64,000 nucleotides of DNA from Sipunculus nudus. Taxonomy: Eukaryota > Annelida > Sipuncula > Golfingiida > Sipunculidae. Both the position numbers and the translations under genes were made by a program. Numbering within the stretch: the first letter of the stretch is position 1; every line of letters starts with the position of its first letter. The notes beneath the pieces are model-generated. The model had not been told where the DNA came from. It saw only the letters and a program-made list of their open reading frames with translations, and searched no databases. This document shows, piece by piece, positions 13,176 to 23,973 of this stretch. Location: positions 38,697,473 through 38,761,472 of the forward strand of contig CM049319.1 of the NCBI GenBank assembly GCA_026874595.1, read 5' to 3'.

Positions 13176-13215
13176 AATATTGATTTTATGTATATTTTAA
13201 CATAAAATCAATATT
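13176..13215. other. Perfect 15-bp hairpin
   Basis: AATATTGATTTTATG (13176-13190) is followed by a 10-nt loop and its exact reverse complement (13201-13215). It could form a cruciform or RNA hairpin. No T-run follows it, and a bacterial-type terminator is not expected here. Confidence 0.85.
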
Positions 13216-13230
13216 CCTATGTATATGTGG

Positions 13231-13257
13231 GGATGGATGGATGGATGGATGGATGGA
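13231..13257. repeat. (GGAT)n microsatellite
   Basis: Seven GGAT tetranucleotides in a row. Confidence 0.95.
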
Positions 13258-13689
13258 TCAATGTACGTATGTATATACCACTGAGCGTGCCAGTGTAATT
13301 ATGTGTATACAACTTAGCCCTATACACGTATGTACATGTGTATTCTGTATGCCCCGGCCGTTGCTCTTGAAAGTTAGATTGTATGTACACGAACACAATC
13401 ATAACAAGGCTTTACTTGTGGGGAAATGTAAAATGCAACCGACTTTCCAGCGCGTGAGATAAACATCAGTATGATAACATTACAGGCGATCATTTGACGC
13501 AGAGTAACTGGGTTATTATAACAGCTCGGGCAAACAGCTGTTTTCTGTGTACATTACCATGCAATCACCCTACATCCAGGCAGGGAGTTTACCCTACAGG
13601 CCTACAGGCCTGTCGACTCCAACTGACAGTCATTCATAATATTTCAAAATCACAGACTCTAATTAAAATAATTGTCCGAAGAACAATAT

Positions 13690-14111
13690 TCCCTGCTAAG
13701 TGTAATTTAGCGCAAAACAAGATTATTCGATACATCTTTAATTATACTCCTAGACAGCATTTAAGAGTTTCAGATTTTAAAAAGTTAAAATGGCTTCACG
13801 TCTCGCATAGAGTAGACTATCTAACTCTAAACCTCATGTTCAATATTCATCATAATGAAGCACCTTCTTACTTGTGTGATATTGTTCCTGTTAGTCATAA
13901 TTACAGAACTCGTAGGTCAAATTTATCAGATAATATTCCAGAAGTTAAATCTCAAGGCAGTAAAACTTTTAACTACTGGAGTGTAAAATTGTGGAATGAT
14001 CTACCAATGGCAATCAAAACAGAAAACAGTAGAAATGTTTTCAAAAGAAAATGTCACAATTATCTTTTACAACAGATGGAACAATTTGAAAAATGTGTAT
14101 ACTCTGATTAA
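13690..14111 (+). pseudogene. LINE ORF2 C-terminal end
   Basis: The open frame here ends at the stop at 14109-14111. Its last ~135 residues have the layout of the C-terminal tail found after the reverse transcriptase domain in CR1/L2/Jockey LINEs: NKIIRYIF, then LKWLHVSHRVDYLTL, AP-YL-D, R-TRRS, and a terminal KLWNDLP...NVFKRK segment. The RT catalytic core and endonuclease are absent. The first ~65 codons of the frame (13494-13690) show no LINE character and are probably flanking DNA. The tail frame is uninterrupted, so the insertion is not very old. Confidence 0.7.
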
Positions 14112-14415
14112 ATAATTTTAGGAAGGTTATTGCTGATTTTTTGGTTGATGTGATGGTTCTTGGCTGTTGTGATAATACCAGGTGCAGCCGCGGTCTTGTA
14201 AACTGAATCTTAGTATGGTCCACAATGGAAATTTTCTTTTATTGGGAAGACTTTTAAGTGCTCCATTTTCAATTTTTTGTTTACAGGTACAATGTTGCAT
14301 AGTGCTCAAAAGCATGTACTTTGATGTATATAGTTTCCTTTTTGAATATGTACTGTGTTATATGGTACTTGTACCGTAAATAATGTAACTGAATAAAATA
14401 ATTTCATTCATTCAA
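13690..14415 (+). mobile_element. 5'-truncated LINE (CR1/L2-like) with 3' end
   Basis: The element keeps only the end of its second ORF, a 300-bp 3' UTR and a terminal ATTC-type microsatellite (TTTCATTCATTCAATT near 14400). That is the tail style of CR1/L2/Jockey-group LINEs rather than a poly(A). The 5' limit is taken where LINE-like protein similarity begins and is approximate. I could not identify a target-site duplication. Confidence 0.65.
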
Positions 14416-14712
14416 TTTTCAACGATTGTTTTTAGTTTGTTCTCTTACAGACGTCCTGTAGATCCCCGTTTTCACGTTACTAACGGTTTACAGATCCTTT
14501 TGTTTTGTAACCGATCCTTTAAATAGATCGCTGCCTCACTGGCGCCCTCCAGATCTTCCAGTAGCTGTTACTAATCCCTTACAGAACCCTGCCTTTAAGA
14601 CACGGTGTAGATCCCTTAATTTGTTACTCTTACCAGTCGTTTACAGTTTCCTGCCATACAGACCCCATGCAGTGTAACTGCTACCACTCGCATACACTCA
14701 TAAAGACACCCT

Positions 14713-14785
14713 TATATATAATAATTGTAAAGCGCATTTGAAACATGTGAAAATAGCGCTATATCAAATAAATATGTCTATGTCT
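14713..14785 (+). mobile_element. LINE/SINE 3'-tail insertion with 13-bp TSD
   Basis: 73 bp containing ATTGTAAAGCGCATTTGAAA and ATAGCGCTATATCAAATAAA, the style of 3' end seen in many metazoan non-LTR elements. It ends in a short ATGTCT repeat. It is flanked by the exact 13-bp direct repeat ATAAAGACACCCT at 14700-14712 and 14786-14798, which belongs to the satellite sequence. It is therefore a severely 5'-truncated retrotransposition event. Confidence 0.85.
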
Positions 14786-15612
14786 ATAAAGACACCCTGC
14801 AGTGCAACTGTTACAACTCGTTTACAGATTCCTGTCTTATAGACGCCCTGCAGTGTAACTATTACTCTCGTTTACAGGTTCGTGCCTTACAGACATCCTG
14901 CAGTGTAACTGTTAATATTGGTTAACAGATACCTGCCTTACAGACATCAAGCAGTGTAACCGCTACCATTCGTTTACAGGAGCGTGCCTTATAGACACCC
15001 TGCAGTGTAACTGTTGCAACTCGTTTACAGTTCCCTGCCTTAAAGTCGCCTTGCAGCGTAACTGTTACCACTCGTTTACAGGTTCGTGCCTTACAGACAC
15101 CCTGCGGTGTAACTGTTACAACGTACGTACTCGTTTACAGGTTGCTGTCTTACAGAAGCCCTGCAGTGTAACTGTTAACACTCGTTTACAGGTTCCTGCC
15201 TTACAGACGCCTTGCAGCGTAACTGTTACCATTCGTTTATAGGTTCAGAGCTTACAGACACCCTGCAGTGTGACTGTTACAACTGGTTTACAGGTTGCCG
15301 CCTTACAGAACCCCTGCAGTGTAACTGTTACCACTCGTTTACAGGTTCCTGTCTACAGAAGCCCTGCCTTGTAACTGTTACAACTCGTTTACAGGTTCCT
15401 GCCTTACAGACGCCCTGCAGTGTTAACATACTGTTGCTACCCGTTTTCAGATTCCTGCCTAACGGACGCCCTATAATGCAACTGTTAACACCCGTTTACA
15501 GAGCGTAGTCATACAGGCACCGTTCATATAATGTTGTCACTTTTAATACTCGTTTAGAGATTCCTGCCTTACAGACGTTCTGCAATGTAACTGTTACCAC
15601 TCGTTTACATAT

Positions 15613-16347
15613 TGTTACGGACCTAATATCAACAGATCTCATATGCGGATGAACATAAATTTTGTCAAGGAGATAAAAAAATCAGATTCTGTAACACTAG
15701 GCAGCGTGAACAAACAACTACAATTCACTCCCAAAACAACCCCAACATTACTATACACTAAATCAAAACAATGACACAGTATAACAGCAAATCAGTAAAA
15801 TCACATTGTAAAATAAACAAAGAGCACAGTACCTGAATACCACCACTGTCACAGCGATAAGTCCTTTAAAATGTATAAACCTGGCGAACAGTTCACACGA
15901 GTTTTCTCGGAGAATAACAGTCCAATGTAAAGCTCTTGTAACAATCCAGAAGGTCAACGTGAGGCAGGCAGCATTAAATTGTATAGAGTTAGTAATAGTA
16001 GAATCCCTGAAATTACTGGATAATCGGACAGGTCCCACTGACATACACAAGCGCTGGAATATTCTCTCACCTCTCTCCTTGCTTTAAAACACAGCCCCCT
16101 ATTTATAACTTCTTGCCCCAAGCCGAGAATTTTCCACCTCTCAAACAGTCAAAAGGATTTAACACAATACACAGTAAACACGCGTTACAGGAAATATCTA
16201 GAAGAACATCGCCATGTCTCTACATACCAGGGTCCACACAGACGAGAAATCCAAAAGCTAGCATGACAACTAGTACGGATTAATCTGAGAGTGCAACTAC
16301 AACACGAATTACGCCTGTGTCACACAACAAAGAGAGCACCTGTAACA
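15613..16347 (-). mobile_element. 735-bp solo LTR inserted in the satellite
   Basis: Starts TGTTACGGACC and ends ACCTGTAACA, giving TG...CA borders with inverted TGTTAC/GTAACA ends. It is flanked by the 4-bp duplication ATAT (15609-15612 and 16348-16351), and satellite monomers resume on both sides. Orientation is inferred from a minus-strand TATA box (TATAAATAGG, about 16098-16107). No PBS, PPT or coding sequence accompanies it, as expected after LTR-LTR recombination. An open frame inside (15763-16050, minus) has no recognised domain. Confidence 0.8.
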
Positions 16348-16726
16348 ATATACCTGGCTTTAGGACATCCTGCAGTGTAACTGTTACCACTCGTTTATAG
16401 ATTCATTCCTTCCCTACTGATGCCCTTCAGTGTAACAGATGAAACTCGTTTACAGGTTCCTGCCTTGAGGACGCCCTGTAGTGTAACTGTTACCACTCGT
16501 TTACAGATTCCTGCCTTACAGACACCAAACAGCGTGACTGTTACCACTCGTTCACCGGCTTGCCTTACAGATGTCCTGCAGTGTAAAAGTACTGTTAATA
16601 CCCATTTACAGAATCCTGCCTTACAGATGCCCTGCAATGTAATTGTTACCACTCGTTAACACGTTCATGCCTTCCAGATACCCAGCAGTGTAACGGTTAC
16701 AACTCGTTCACAGAATGCTGTTATAC

Positions 16727-17386
16727 AGGCACTGTGCATATACTCCTGTCACTTGAAAAACTCATTTACAGATTCCTGCCTTAGAGACGCCTAGCTTGCA
16801 ATGTAACTCTTACCACTTGTTTACAGATTCCTGCCTTACAGATGCCCGGAAACGTAAATGTAACCACTCGTTTACACGTTCATGCCTTACAGATACCCAG
16901 CAGTGTAACGGTTATAACTCGTTCACAGAATGCTGTTATACAGGCACTGTGCATATACTTGTGAAACTATAAACACTCATTTACAGATTCCTGCCTTATA
17001 GACGCCTAGCTTGCAGTGTAACTGTTACCAATTGTTTTCAGATTACTGCCTTACAGATGCCCGGCAATGTAACTGTAACCACTCGTTTACACATTCAGGC
17101 CTTACGGACACTCAGCAGTGTAACGGTTACTTCTCGTTCACAGAACGATGTTATACTGGCACTGTGCATATACTCCTGTCACTTGAAAATTTCATTTACA
17201 TATTTCTGCCTTAGAGACGCCTAGCTTGCAATGCAACTGTTACCACTCGTTTACAGATTCCTGCCTTACAGATGCCCGGAAACGTAAATGTAACCACTCA
17301 TTTACACGTTCATGCCTTACAGATACCCAGCAGTGTAACGGTTACAACTCGTTCACAGAATGCTGTTATACAGGCACTGTGCATAT
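16727..17386. repeat. 215-bp higher-order repeat in the 52-bp satellite
   Basis: The landmark GGCACTGTGCATATACT recurs at about 16727, 16942, 17157 and 17372, exactly 215 bp apart, so a four-monomer block has been amplified locally. A related landmark appears once more near 17873. Confidence 0.88.
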
Positions 17387-18262
17387 ACTCGTGACACTAT
17401 AAACACTCATTTTTAGATTCCTGCCTTATAGACGCCTAGCTTGCAGTGTAACTGTTACCAATCGATTTCAGATTTCAGACACCCGACCGTGTAACTGTTA
17501 CTACTCGTTTAAAGGTTCATGTCTCACAGACGGCTTGCAGTGTAAATGTTCAAACTCTTTTACAGGTGCCTGCCTTGAAGACGCCCTGCAGTGTAACTCT
17601 TACCACTCGTTTATAGGTTCCTGCTTTACAGATGCCTTGCAGTGTAACAGTATCCACTTAGTTACAATACCTGTCTTACAGACGCCTTGCAGTATAACTG
17701 TTACTATTCGTTTACAAGTTCCTGTCTGCAGTGTCACTTTTACCACTTGTTTATATGTTTCTGTCTCACAGATGCCTTGTAGTGTAACTGTTTCCACTTG
17801 GTTACATGTTCCTGCCTTACAGACACCCTGAAATGTAATTGTTACTACTCGTTCACAGAACGCTGTTATACAGACATTGTGCATATACTCGTGTCGCTAT
17901 TAATAGTCATATACAGTTTCCTGCCTAACAGACGCCCTGCAGTATAACTGTTACTTCTCGTTTACATGTTCCTACCATACAGACGCCCTGCAGTGTCACT
18001 GTTTAAACTCGTGCATAGAGACCTGCCTTGAGGACGCCCTGCAGTGTAACTGTTACCACTCGTTTACATGTTCCTGCCTTACAGACGCCCTGCAGTTTAA
18101 ATGTACTGTTACTACTGGTTTTCAGATTCCTGCCTTACAAACACCCTGCAGTGTAACTGTTATGACCCGTTAGTCATACAGTGCCTGTACTGTTGTCACT
18201 ATTAATACTCGTTAACAGATTCCTGTTTTACAGACGTTCTGCAGTGTAACTTTTATAAAGAA

Positions 18263-19566
18263 TCATTCAATCAGTTGCCTACATGGACCCGGCGGGCTCA
18301 CGTGACCCGTGAGAGACGTACTTCTATGCTGCCAGCAAATACTGCAGTTGATTATATTCGCTAGGTTACATTTTCGCAATTTTCATTTGTTCATTGTGTC
18401 GCGAGGGTTTACGATTTCGCAATCTATAGGTTATCTTATTCAGATTATATATCTATTATGATATTATTGGTTCAATATGTTCAAAAATCTAAATAATGTG
18501 ACGAGAATCTCAGGGAATATTGCAGGAGTGAAGATTCTTCCCGATAACAGGAAAGGAAATATGAAAAATGATCTAATATCATTTACAATATGAATCTTTG
18601 CGGTTGATGTAAAATATGTGTTATTTCATATACTTTCACCTTTTTTATTTTAAAGTTTTGACGCTATGGATAACAGAGTGTATGTAAGTTTAATAATGAG
18701 TGTTAACCTTTTGGGACACGGAGTCTTCACGAAGGTTTTATTTTAGCGATGACTTCCCTTTCGCGAAAATAGAAAATTTGAAAAAAGCGAAACATAGTAT
18801 GCATCCCGATTTCCCAATAAAATGAGTTACTAGGGAGGTGTTGTGTTGGTAGAAAGAACACAAACATATTTAACATATCGCCTGGTTTATTTTAACTGAA
18901 AATGAACTTGAGACGTCAAAAAACACGAAATATTTGCATTCTGACCGAGATTTACAGTTTGCTTTTCTACATTAAATTGAAATATATGTCACTCTGACAT
19001 CTCCACAGATATCTATGTCCCATTGAAAATTTGCTTATTGCATCTCCATGGTTACATAAATCTCTATGGTTACATAAAGTATTGCACACCTTTAATTCTA
19101 CGTGGACCAACTCCAAGTCAAGGTTAGTAAAGCCCACATTTTAATTGTGCACCATATCGCACATACTCGCATATATGAATTTAATAGTTTTGTCACGTGT
19201 ATAGTGATAACGTCCGCAAGGTATGTCTTTTCATGGCCCGTGGTAATATGGTCATGAAAAAAATACAAAAGACTCCCGGAACCTTCCAGGCGGGGACATA
19301 ATATATCAAATGACAGTTCATCAGCAAAACACAAACATGTATATACAGACTTTAAACTGACGAAATTACATAAAGGTCCTCATCCGGTCAATTTTTGTAG
19401 TTGGTGTCATGTTCGCAATAGAAAATGAATTGAAAGTGTGGATCTTGTAGAAGTCCTATTGTTCTCCTTGTAGAAGCCATGGCTTTTGGGACAGTTGCAA
19501 TTCAGAGAGACACCATCTATAATGTTAGATTGTAAATAAACTTATATCAAACGTATGTGTTTTTCG
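18263..19566. other. Intergenic stretch, no gene seen
   Basis: No bounded repeat or conserved-looking frame. AT-rich throughout. Confidence 0.5.
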
Positions 19567-20699
19567 GACAAGTGACCCATGGGTCATGACGCTCAGCCGA
19601 CTGACATGTTGACAAAATGTCCTTGCACAGGCAACTAATTAAGATAGTATAGGTGGCATCATCGTTCATGCATATTAGCTTAAGTTCATCAAGACTTATA
19701 AGCACATCAAATTTGATAACAATCCATTCGGCCGTTCCTAAGGAATCTGACAATTTGTGGAAATTATGCCTCGTAACTTGGAGAGTATAGGTCACAATGA
19801 CCTAATTAAAGCTTTCTGAGGAGAACTTTTGAGGAAATCTCAGGATGTAAAGTTAGAAGATTCTTGGTCGAATGGATATGATTTGTTCCCTGCTTTGGTA
19901 TCAAACTTTCAGTTATTCTGAAGGTGCTTTAAGCCCCATAGCTCGGAGGATATGGGTAACAGAGACTTTATTTCAGGTTTCCAAGGAGATTTTTCATGGA
20001 CCTTCCTGGATGTCAAGTTAGAAGATTCCATGTCAGTGCCTGTTAACCGACAACTTCATCTTGAAGGTCTCAAAATAGTGGAAAAAATGCGTAATAAACA
20101 TCCAGCTGGTGTCAGCTGTCTGCAGGAACTGAAGAAACACTCCATGATCAATATTCATGCAAAGAATCATCAATGCATTAGTTGTTCATATACTGGAGCT
20201 TTTGTATCAATTTTTTAATTATTCTGGGGAGTATTTCTGAGCTAATATCTCGTAGGATATGGGTAACAGGGACTTAATTTCAAATTTTCAAGGAGATTAT
20301 CCATGGACCTCCTTGCATGTCAAGTAAGAAGATACCAGGTCCAATGGTTACGATTTGTGTCCTGTTAATGGAGGACCGCATCTATGATGCCTGCAAAGAA
20401 TTATGGTGATCAGCGCATTAGTTGTTCAGATACTCGAGCTTTTGTGCTATTTTTTAATTGTTCTGGGGGTACTTCTGAGCCCAATAGCTCGGGGGATATG
20501 GTTAAGAGAGACCTAATTTTAGGTTTCCCAGGAGATTATTCATGGATCTCCCTGGGTGTCAAGTAAGAAGATTCCAGGTCGAGGGGTTACGATTTGTGCC
20601 TTGTTAACGGACAGACAGACATACGGATAGACAAACGGACGGACGACGGACAAAGACTGATCACTATAGCTCAGATGACATTCAGTCAGCTGAGCTAAA
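19567..20699 (-). mobile_element. HINE/Helentron-like element, copy 1
   Basis: Minus orientation. The head at the right (20650-20699) reads AGCTCAGCTGAC...GTCATCTGAGCTATAG on the minus strand and is followed by a GTCCGTC-type run. The tail at the left (19567-19605) reads CAGTCGGCTGAGCGTCATGA and CCCATGGGTCACTTGT. The interior holds about two and a half copies of a repeat (for example CCATAGCTCGGAGGATATGG at about 19936, and related sequence near 20230 and 20490). The same repeat builds copy 3 at 35395-37112 in the opposite orientation. Confidence 0.7.
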
Positions 20700-21231
20700 T
20701 ATTTGGGGAACGTAGCTCTTCTGATTCGAGACAGCCAGTGATAGTGCTTGCTCTGTAGTAGGCCTATATTATATGGCAACATCTTTTCACATGTGATTAT
20801 GACTTGCAGAACTTACAGGAAACTGAGAAACAAGGGCATTTAATATTTTTTTATGTTAAAAGACTGCACTTAAATTGTTTTCATGTTTTATTCTTACAAA
20901 AAATAAACATTATAATTTCATATGGCAGTTTCTTTATTAAAAATAATTATCCTTGTGTTCGTATAACAAAACGTGTCTATATACAAATATATATAATACT
21001 GTATATCCATAAATAACCAACCTCCTTATACCAGTTAGTATATCCACGTGAACAACATCTGTGGTAAATAACGTATGTATGGAGTACCTGCTACACAGAG
21101 ATATCAGTTGTACACAGCGAGACTGTGACGTCAGCACTTTGGTCGTATGTGTGCTTTGTTGAGAAGCGAATGTCCTTTAGCATTGACATGATTATCATAC
21201 ACTTTAAATTAACTCATTTTATGCGAGTTCA
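20700..21231. other. Region downstream of the Rho gene, no other gene seen
   Basis: AT-rich; on the minus strand it lies beyond the Rho polyadenylation signal. Confidence 0.5.
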
Positions 21232-21237
21232 TTTATT
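21232..21237 (-). promoter_or_regulatory. Putative polyadenylation signal of the Rho gene
   Basis: AATAAA on the minus strand, about 60 nt past the Rho stop codon. This is the first canonical hexamer in that direction. Confidence 0.5.
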
Positions 21238-21298
21238 TCTTTTTTATGCCTGTGCGCGATTCCCTTTAATGCACTATGTATTATACTGGTATATATAA

Positions 21299-21727
21299 TT
21301 ATAATATTTTACACATCTTGTGTTTGGATTTGTGTTTCTTTTTTGAGAGCGCTGCCCTGGCCGCCGTTTCAAACAGTTCATACACGCCCTCCCTTGTCTT
21401 TGCCGAGCACTCCATGTAGGCGTAGGCGTTTATCCACTCCGCTAGGTGCTGGCCCTCGTCTTTGGTCATGGGTTTTTCTTTTTTCATTGATAAGCGCGCC
21501 CGGCAGTCCTTGTCCTGTCTCAAGTCTTTTTTATTGCACACAAGTATAACAGGAACATTGGGACAGAAATGGTTGATTTCTGGTACCCACTTGTCCCGGA
21601 TATTATCGTAACTGTCCCGACTGTCTACAGCAAAGCACATGAGAACCACGTCAGTGTCTGGGTATGAGAGAGGTCGTAACCGATCGTAGTCCTCTTGCCC
21701 AGCAGTATCCCATAATGCCAACTCCAC
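21299..21727 (-). CDS. RhoA-class GTPase, exon 2 (residues 53-194)
   Basis: Second and last coding exon of a Rho GTPase, a membrane-anchored molecular switch that controls actin and myosin through Rho kinase and formin effectors. It starts right after a TTTTCAG acceptor (21728-21734) and gives [20 protein letters not shown], the G3/switch II region with Asp59, Gly62 and Gln63. It continues with the guanine-specificity box NKKD (117-120, preceded by Cys116 where RhoA has Gly), a Rho-type insert near 124-137, the G5 box ECSAK (158-162), a Lys-rich tail and the CAAX box CKIL (191-194), whose final Leu predicts geranylgeranylation. With exon 1 the protein is 194 aa against 193 for RhoA, and all spacings match. 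Vertebrate RHOA has further introns in this part; none is seen here. Identification is firm; orthology to RhoA versus a lineage-specific paralogue is open. Confidence 0.95.
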   Translation of the reverse strand: MELALWDTAGQEDYDRLRPLSYPDTDVVLMCFAVDSRDSYDNIRDKWVPEINHFCPNVPVILVCNKKDLRQDKDCRARLSMKKEKPMTKDEGQHLAEWINAYAYMECSAKTREGVYELFETAARAALSKKKHKSKHKMCKIL

Positions 21728-21777
21728 CTGAAAAGATAAGAAATAGGCTTTCAATAATTCAGATACATTTGGAAGTG

Positions 21778-21819
<42 letters not shown>

Positions 21820-23123
21820 TATATCAATGCTATCCGGTCTCTTTATGGAGAACACGTACATAACACCGTAAATATTTAAGCATATCCATTTTTTTCCGGA
21901 CGTACTACTACTATACCTCATGCTAATGATTATTTGTTTTTTTTACTGTAATTTAAATCTGATATTTTGGGGTTTATACCGCGGGCGTTTGTATGAAATC
22001 TTCCTCAGAGTCCGCGATAATAACGAGTTGGATGGACGTTAAAAAATGTCGTATACTATATTATCAAGTTTCATGTACAAAATGGACATTTACCTCGTTC
22101 CTTGTTACTGGTCTGTCAGGCTCTATACGGATACATGTTAATTATTCACAAAATTCCAAATTGTTTATATTGAAACCAAAAAAAATCAGCTATTTATATT
22201 TATTTTGAAAGTAACAATGGAGGCATTCAGTATAGGTCAATCTTCTTGTGTCTTATCGGCAAGTTAGTTCACAGTCGCTTGAATCATTACTTGTGGCAAA
22301 TAATGACGCATGCGACTGTGATTAGTTCTATATCCAATTCCAATTGTCTTAAGCTAATATGTTTTTGAAATAAACAAATTGGCCGTTATCACTATCCTGT
22401 ATACTGTATATAGGATGGTATTGCACAGAAAGGTGATGTCTGACAAAAAAAACTAAAAGGATATAACACAGATGAATCAGAGGTGACGCTGGCCTGTGAG
22501 GATACAGCTGTTGGTTTTTGTGTTAATCTGCCCATCAGATCCTGTTTGCTGGTAGTCTCTAGATGACGCGATAATGGGTATATATATTTATAGGTCGGCC
22601 GGAACATGTCAAACAGCCTTCACGGGAATATGCCTTATCAGATTGACAGTGACAAAGGCAGTTCATGGAACGATCTTTCTGTAAGATGTGGCGAGTCAGA
22701 GAATGATGCGTCATGTGAAGGATCCACCAACAAGGACACGAAGCATGGTTTGTTTTATTATGTTAATACACAGAAACCAAGCTGTGGTTTCAATACCCCC
22801 ACTTCTCACCTACCCTTCTCGGAACTAAGAGGTTTTTTTTTTTTTTTTTGTTATTTTCAAGAGACTCCTATCTGGTTCTATAAACCTTTGGGTCTATGTA
22901 TTGAACCCGGATTGTAAAGCGCAGTGGTTTACTCAGTATACGGCATACCAGATCAGTAATACAATATAACAGGGGTATTATATACCATAAAGCAGATTAA
23001 ACATATAGATATATATATATATAAACATATGTAAAGTTATATATATTGTACACATATAGTTATGTATGTATTGTACACATACATGTATGAGGTATACATA
23101 ATACTGAATACACATACACACTT

Positions 23124-23169
<46 letters not shown>

Positions 23170-23861
23170 ATGATTATGCAGGGGCATCAATATAGGCAGG
23201 ATTGGGGTATATATCCCCCCCCCCCCCATTTTTTATTAAGGGGGATGGGTAATGTAATTAGCCCCCCCCCCCTTATTCAGAGAATAATATTTATAAATAA
23301 ATTGCAAATGAAATATATTGATAAATAGAATTATAGACTTTGGTTTTTTGCATGTATGAGTTAACTGTGAAATACTATATCCTAACTTAGTTTTAATTAA
23401 CTTACACTAGAAAAATAATACCTTACATCCATTTTCTAAATCCTTATACTTAATTGTAATATATTTGAAATGTGATTAAGTTAGTGTATATATTTAAATG
23501 CGTCATTCACACGCTGAAAAGGCATATAAATAAATATAAATATATATATATATAGTGTTACCCTCCGATGTAAAGTGCTCTATGGCCTACAGACTAGGCC
23601 AGAGCGGTATAACTGAAGAAACGTACCCCGACCAATCCTATTGTGCACCCGAGGACAATAGGATCAGTGTCAGTCTTTCACATACCCCCCCCCCCCCTCC
23701 CGCCCCGCCCCGAATAGCACTAAGCATAATCTCGTAATCTCGTAAAGTCTCGGCTCTTCAAACCACGCTGTTAGCTTCATTCTTACCACAATCACCTGAT
23801 GATCGGGTCGCATCCCGTGAAACAGACTGTTGTGAATTAACAGTGTTGTTTTCCTTCAGAG

Positions 23862-23937
<76 letters not shown>

Positions 23938-23973
23938 GCATACGGATGAGTATGTGTGATGCTGATGACGTAC
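21728..23973 (-). other. Rho gene intron (phase 0)
   Basis: On the minus strand the donor is CCCAG|GTACGT and the acceptor TTATCTTTTCAG|GTGGAG. The junction falls exactly between Gln52 and Val53 and leaves the reading frame intact. The intron is 2,246 bp and carries (AT)n tracts at 21781-21815, 23136-23165 and 23863-23934, C-runs near 23214-23228, 23262-23271 and 23685-23698, and a possible opposite-strand exon at 22606. The frames through the (AT)n tracts are meaningless. Confidence 0.92.
22606..22745 (+). CDS. Possible first exon of an opposite-strand gene
   Basis: An ATG at 22606 opens MSNSLHGNMPYQIDSDKGSS and continues as a hydrophilic, acidic, Ser/Asn-rich segment to about 22745. There KDTKHG is followed by a weak GT donor (CATG|GTTTGT) and by low-complexity sequence. 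A TATA-like run (TATATATATTTATA) lies about 20-35 bp upstream. The composition looks more coding than its surroundings, but I recognise no domain, and the polypyrimidine-rich continuation of the frame is not protein-like. It could be a nested gene start on the strand opposite to Rho, or chance. Confidence 0.25.

Larger units (their letters stand above)
14440..18262. repeat. ~52-bp tandem satellite array, interrupted
   Basis: Degenerate monomers typified by CTGCAGTGTAACTGTTACCA, CTCGTTTACAG and TTCCTGCCTTACAGACGCC, at about 51-52-bp spacing. The block is interrupted by two insertions described separately. The left end is degenerate (clean monomers from about 14640) and the array stops near 18262. 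Frames reading through it encode LQ(V/T)PALQTPCSVTVTT-like repeats and are artefacts. Confidence 0.92.

Noticed and set aside
15051-17831. LQVPALQTPCSVTVTT-type repetitive proteins
   Set aside because: Translation of the 52-bp satellite in several frames; the frames change with monomer indels.
23758-23950. Continuation of Rho exon 1 past the donor as a longer protein
   Set aside because: The frame runs into an (AT)n tract giving poly Ile-Tyr; the consensus donor at 23973 and the matching acceptor at 21728 explain the gene.
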